Source: Candidatus Zymogenus saltonus (lineage in GTDB: Bacteria > Desulfobacterota > Zymogenia > Zymogenales > Zymogenaceae). Taken from it: 64,000 nucleotides of DNA. The notes below the pieces were generated by a model, which worked only from the letters and a program-made list of their open reading frames with translations, was not told where the DNA came from and did no database searches. The stretch spans positions 55,418 through 119,417 of the forward strand of contig JAFGIX010000032.1 in the NCBI GenBank assembly GCA_016929395.1. The letters run 5' to 3'. This document shows, piece after piece, positions 63,412 through 64,000 of this stretch. Position 1 is the first letter of the stretch; the number at the start of each line of letters is the position of its first letter. The position numbers were made by a program, and so were the translations under genes.

Positions 63412-63633
63412 ATGGATGATGAATTACATGTTAGAGAAAGAAAACAAATGATTGCTATTCAAAATACATTAGTATCTCTTGGTTGCTCTAAAGAAGAAGC
63501 TGCAAAAGTTGCATGGCGTAGATTTAGAATTTGTCGTTTACCAGTAGACAGTATTGAGGAAACTTATAAGACGCTAGTTGCCCTTGGATTTTCAGAAGAG
63601 GAAGCCTTGTCAAACATTAGAGATAGAATTTAG
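63412..63633 (+). CDS. 73-residue protein with internal repeat
   Basis: A small AT-rich gene. The protein has two similar segments, 'NTLVSLGCSKEEAAKVAWRR' and 'KTLVALGFSEEEALSNIRDR', about 31 residues apart. The LGxSxEEA pattern is reminiscent of UBA-like three-helix units, but I do not recognise the family. AAAAGGAGGTG lies 63387-63397, with ATG 14 bases further on, the same layout as the gene at 63841. Confidence 0.6.
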   Translation: MDDELHVRERKQMIAIQNTLVSLGCSKEEAAKVAWRRFRICRLPVDSIEETYKTLVALGFSEEEALSNIRDRI

Positions 63634-63650
63634 TAAATAATTGAATTTAT

Positions 63651-63785
63651 TTATTGACGATCACGACTAGGATCTCTTTGCCATTTGTCTGTCTCAAGTT
63701 TGAGAATCTCTTTAAGTATTTCATTAAGGTTTTTAATGGACTCTGTAAGAGCATCAATCTTATTAGATAGTTCTTTTTCGTTCAT
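63651..63785 (-). CDS. 44-residue coiled-coil-like protein
   Basis: Starts MNEKELSNKIDALTESIKN and continues as one heptad-like helix ('LNEILKEILKLETDKW') with a charged end DPSRDRQ. GGAG lies nine bases before the ATG. AT-rich and placed between two small plus-strand genes. Unknown function; size and helix suggest a small phage- or plasmid-type accessory protein. Confidence 0.5.
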   Translation of the reverse strand: MNEKELSNKIDALTESIKNLNEILKEILKLETDKWQRDPSRDRQ

Positions 63786-63840
63786 AATAAATACTCCACA
63801 ATAAAAAGGTTAATAAAAAGGAGGTGAAAAACCAGAAAGT

Positions 63841-63945
63841 ATGTTCAAAAATAAGAAAAACAAACTCCCAGAACCTGAACTAGTATTATATGAAACTGAA
63901 GATGATCAGTTAGACTTGAAGTGGACCCAATATGGTAGACAGTGA
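63841..63945 (+). CDS. 34-residue open frame with strong leader
   Basis: Starts MFKNKKNKLPEPELVLYETE and ends WTQYGRQ. The leader AAAAGGAGGTG at 63816-63826 has the same sequence and the same distance to ATG as in the 63412 gene. A hairpin terminator follows directly. Short, so support is moderate. Confidence 0.45.
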   Translation: MFKNKKNKLPEPELVLYETEDDQLDLKWTQYGRQ

Positions 63946-63995
63946 AACGGGGGTTTTAAGGTGGATCATGCGGCCTGTTTCCCCCGTTGGTTTTT
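63946..63995 (+). terminator. Hairpin terminator at the window end
   Basis: AACGGGGG (63946-63953) pairs with CCCCCGTT (63981-63988) over 8 bp with a 27-base loop, followed by GG and five T. It directly follows the small gene at 63841. Confidence 0.6.
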
Positions 63996-64000
63996 AAAAT

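Overview
The window reads as a chromosomal segment of an anaerobic, Gram-negative-type bacterium of deltaproteobacterial (Desulfobacterota-like) character. The evidence is a four-subunit pyruvate:ferredoxin oxidoreductase joined to NADH-dehydrogenase-type subunits, an Etf plus membrane Fe-S oxidoreductase beta-oxidation operon, MglA/roadblock polarity proteins, Tat and lipoprotein signals, and a CheB-CheR sensor. The exact lineage cannot be fixed from the sequence alone. Most genes share a G-rich coding style. A few are clearly AT-rich and look acquired: the restriction-modification pair, the CMD-family gene, the DUF4268 gene, the PQQ-propeller gene and the right-hand end.

Layout. 0.2-4.4 kb: Nudix hydrolase, LysE exporter, phosphohexomutase, a secreted TPR protein, then tRNA-Gly, tRNA-Cys and tRNA-Leu with a minisatellite between the last two. 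4.6-10.9 kb: a small lipoprotein, then the conserved block tadA, two tRNA-Ser, ffs (4.5S RNA), dnaX, ybaB, recR. This block is interrupted between ffs and dnaX by an EcoRV-type methyltransferase and endonuclease. 11.1-17.2 kb: porGDAB followed by nuoE-, nuoF- and hoxU-like genes. 17.3-18.7 kb: a roadblock protein, MglA and tRNA-Asn. 19-28.4 kb: CMD-like protein, DUF3160 lipoprotein, TPR protein, a micro-ORF, a Tat-exported DUF362 protein, a polyferredoxin membrane protein and a GH13 alpha-glucosidase. 28.5-34.9 kb: an aminotransferase with serA (serine synthesis), purA, a DUF2889 protein and a purine permease.

35-43.5 kb: DUF4268 protein, an acyltransferase-alpha/beta hydrolase fusion, a secreted protein behind a CRP-like palindrome, an FGE-like protein without its catalytic cysteines, a PQQ propeller, and a Tat-exported sulfatase with a membrane partner. 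43.9-51.9 kb (minus strand): a fatty-acid oxidation operon. It runs FadR-type TetR regulator, HAD/enoyl-CoA hydratase fusion, acyl-CoA dehydrogenase, EtfB, EtfA, and a membrane Fe-S oxidoreductase that would pass the electrons to quinone. An 18-bp operator matching the Bacillus FadR consensus sits at its promoter. 52.5-58.9 kb: HDAC-like deacetylase, group II PLP decarboxylase, Lrp regulator, and a 910-residue protein made of two fused tyrosine phenol-lyase modules. 59.5-64 kb: CheB-CheR-PAS protein, a truncated PAS sensor, and an AT-rich tail with three tiny genes.

The most unusual item is the fused tyrosine phenol-lyase at 56147-58879. Its first half has lost the PLP lysine but keeps the tyrosines that normally reach into a neighbour's active site. 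Its second half keeps the lysine and the substrate-binding arginines but has lost one of those tyrosines. This suggests one composite active site inside a single chain. Other leads are the predicted GATATC restriction system inside the ffs-dnaX synteny block, a programmed-frameshift-like slippery run in dnaX, the por-nuo hybrid cluster, and two clear operators.
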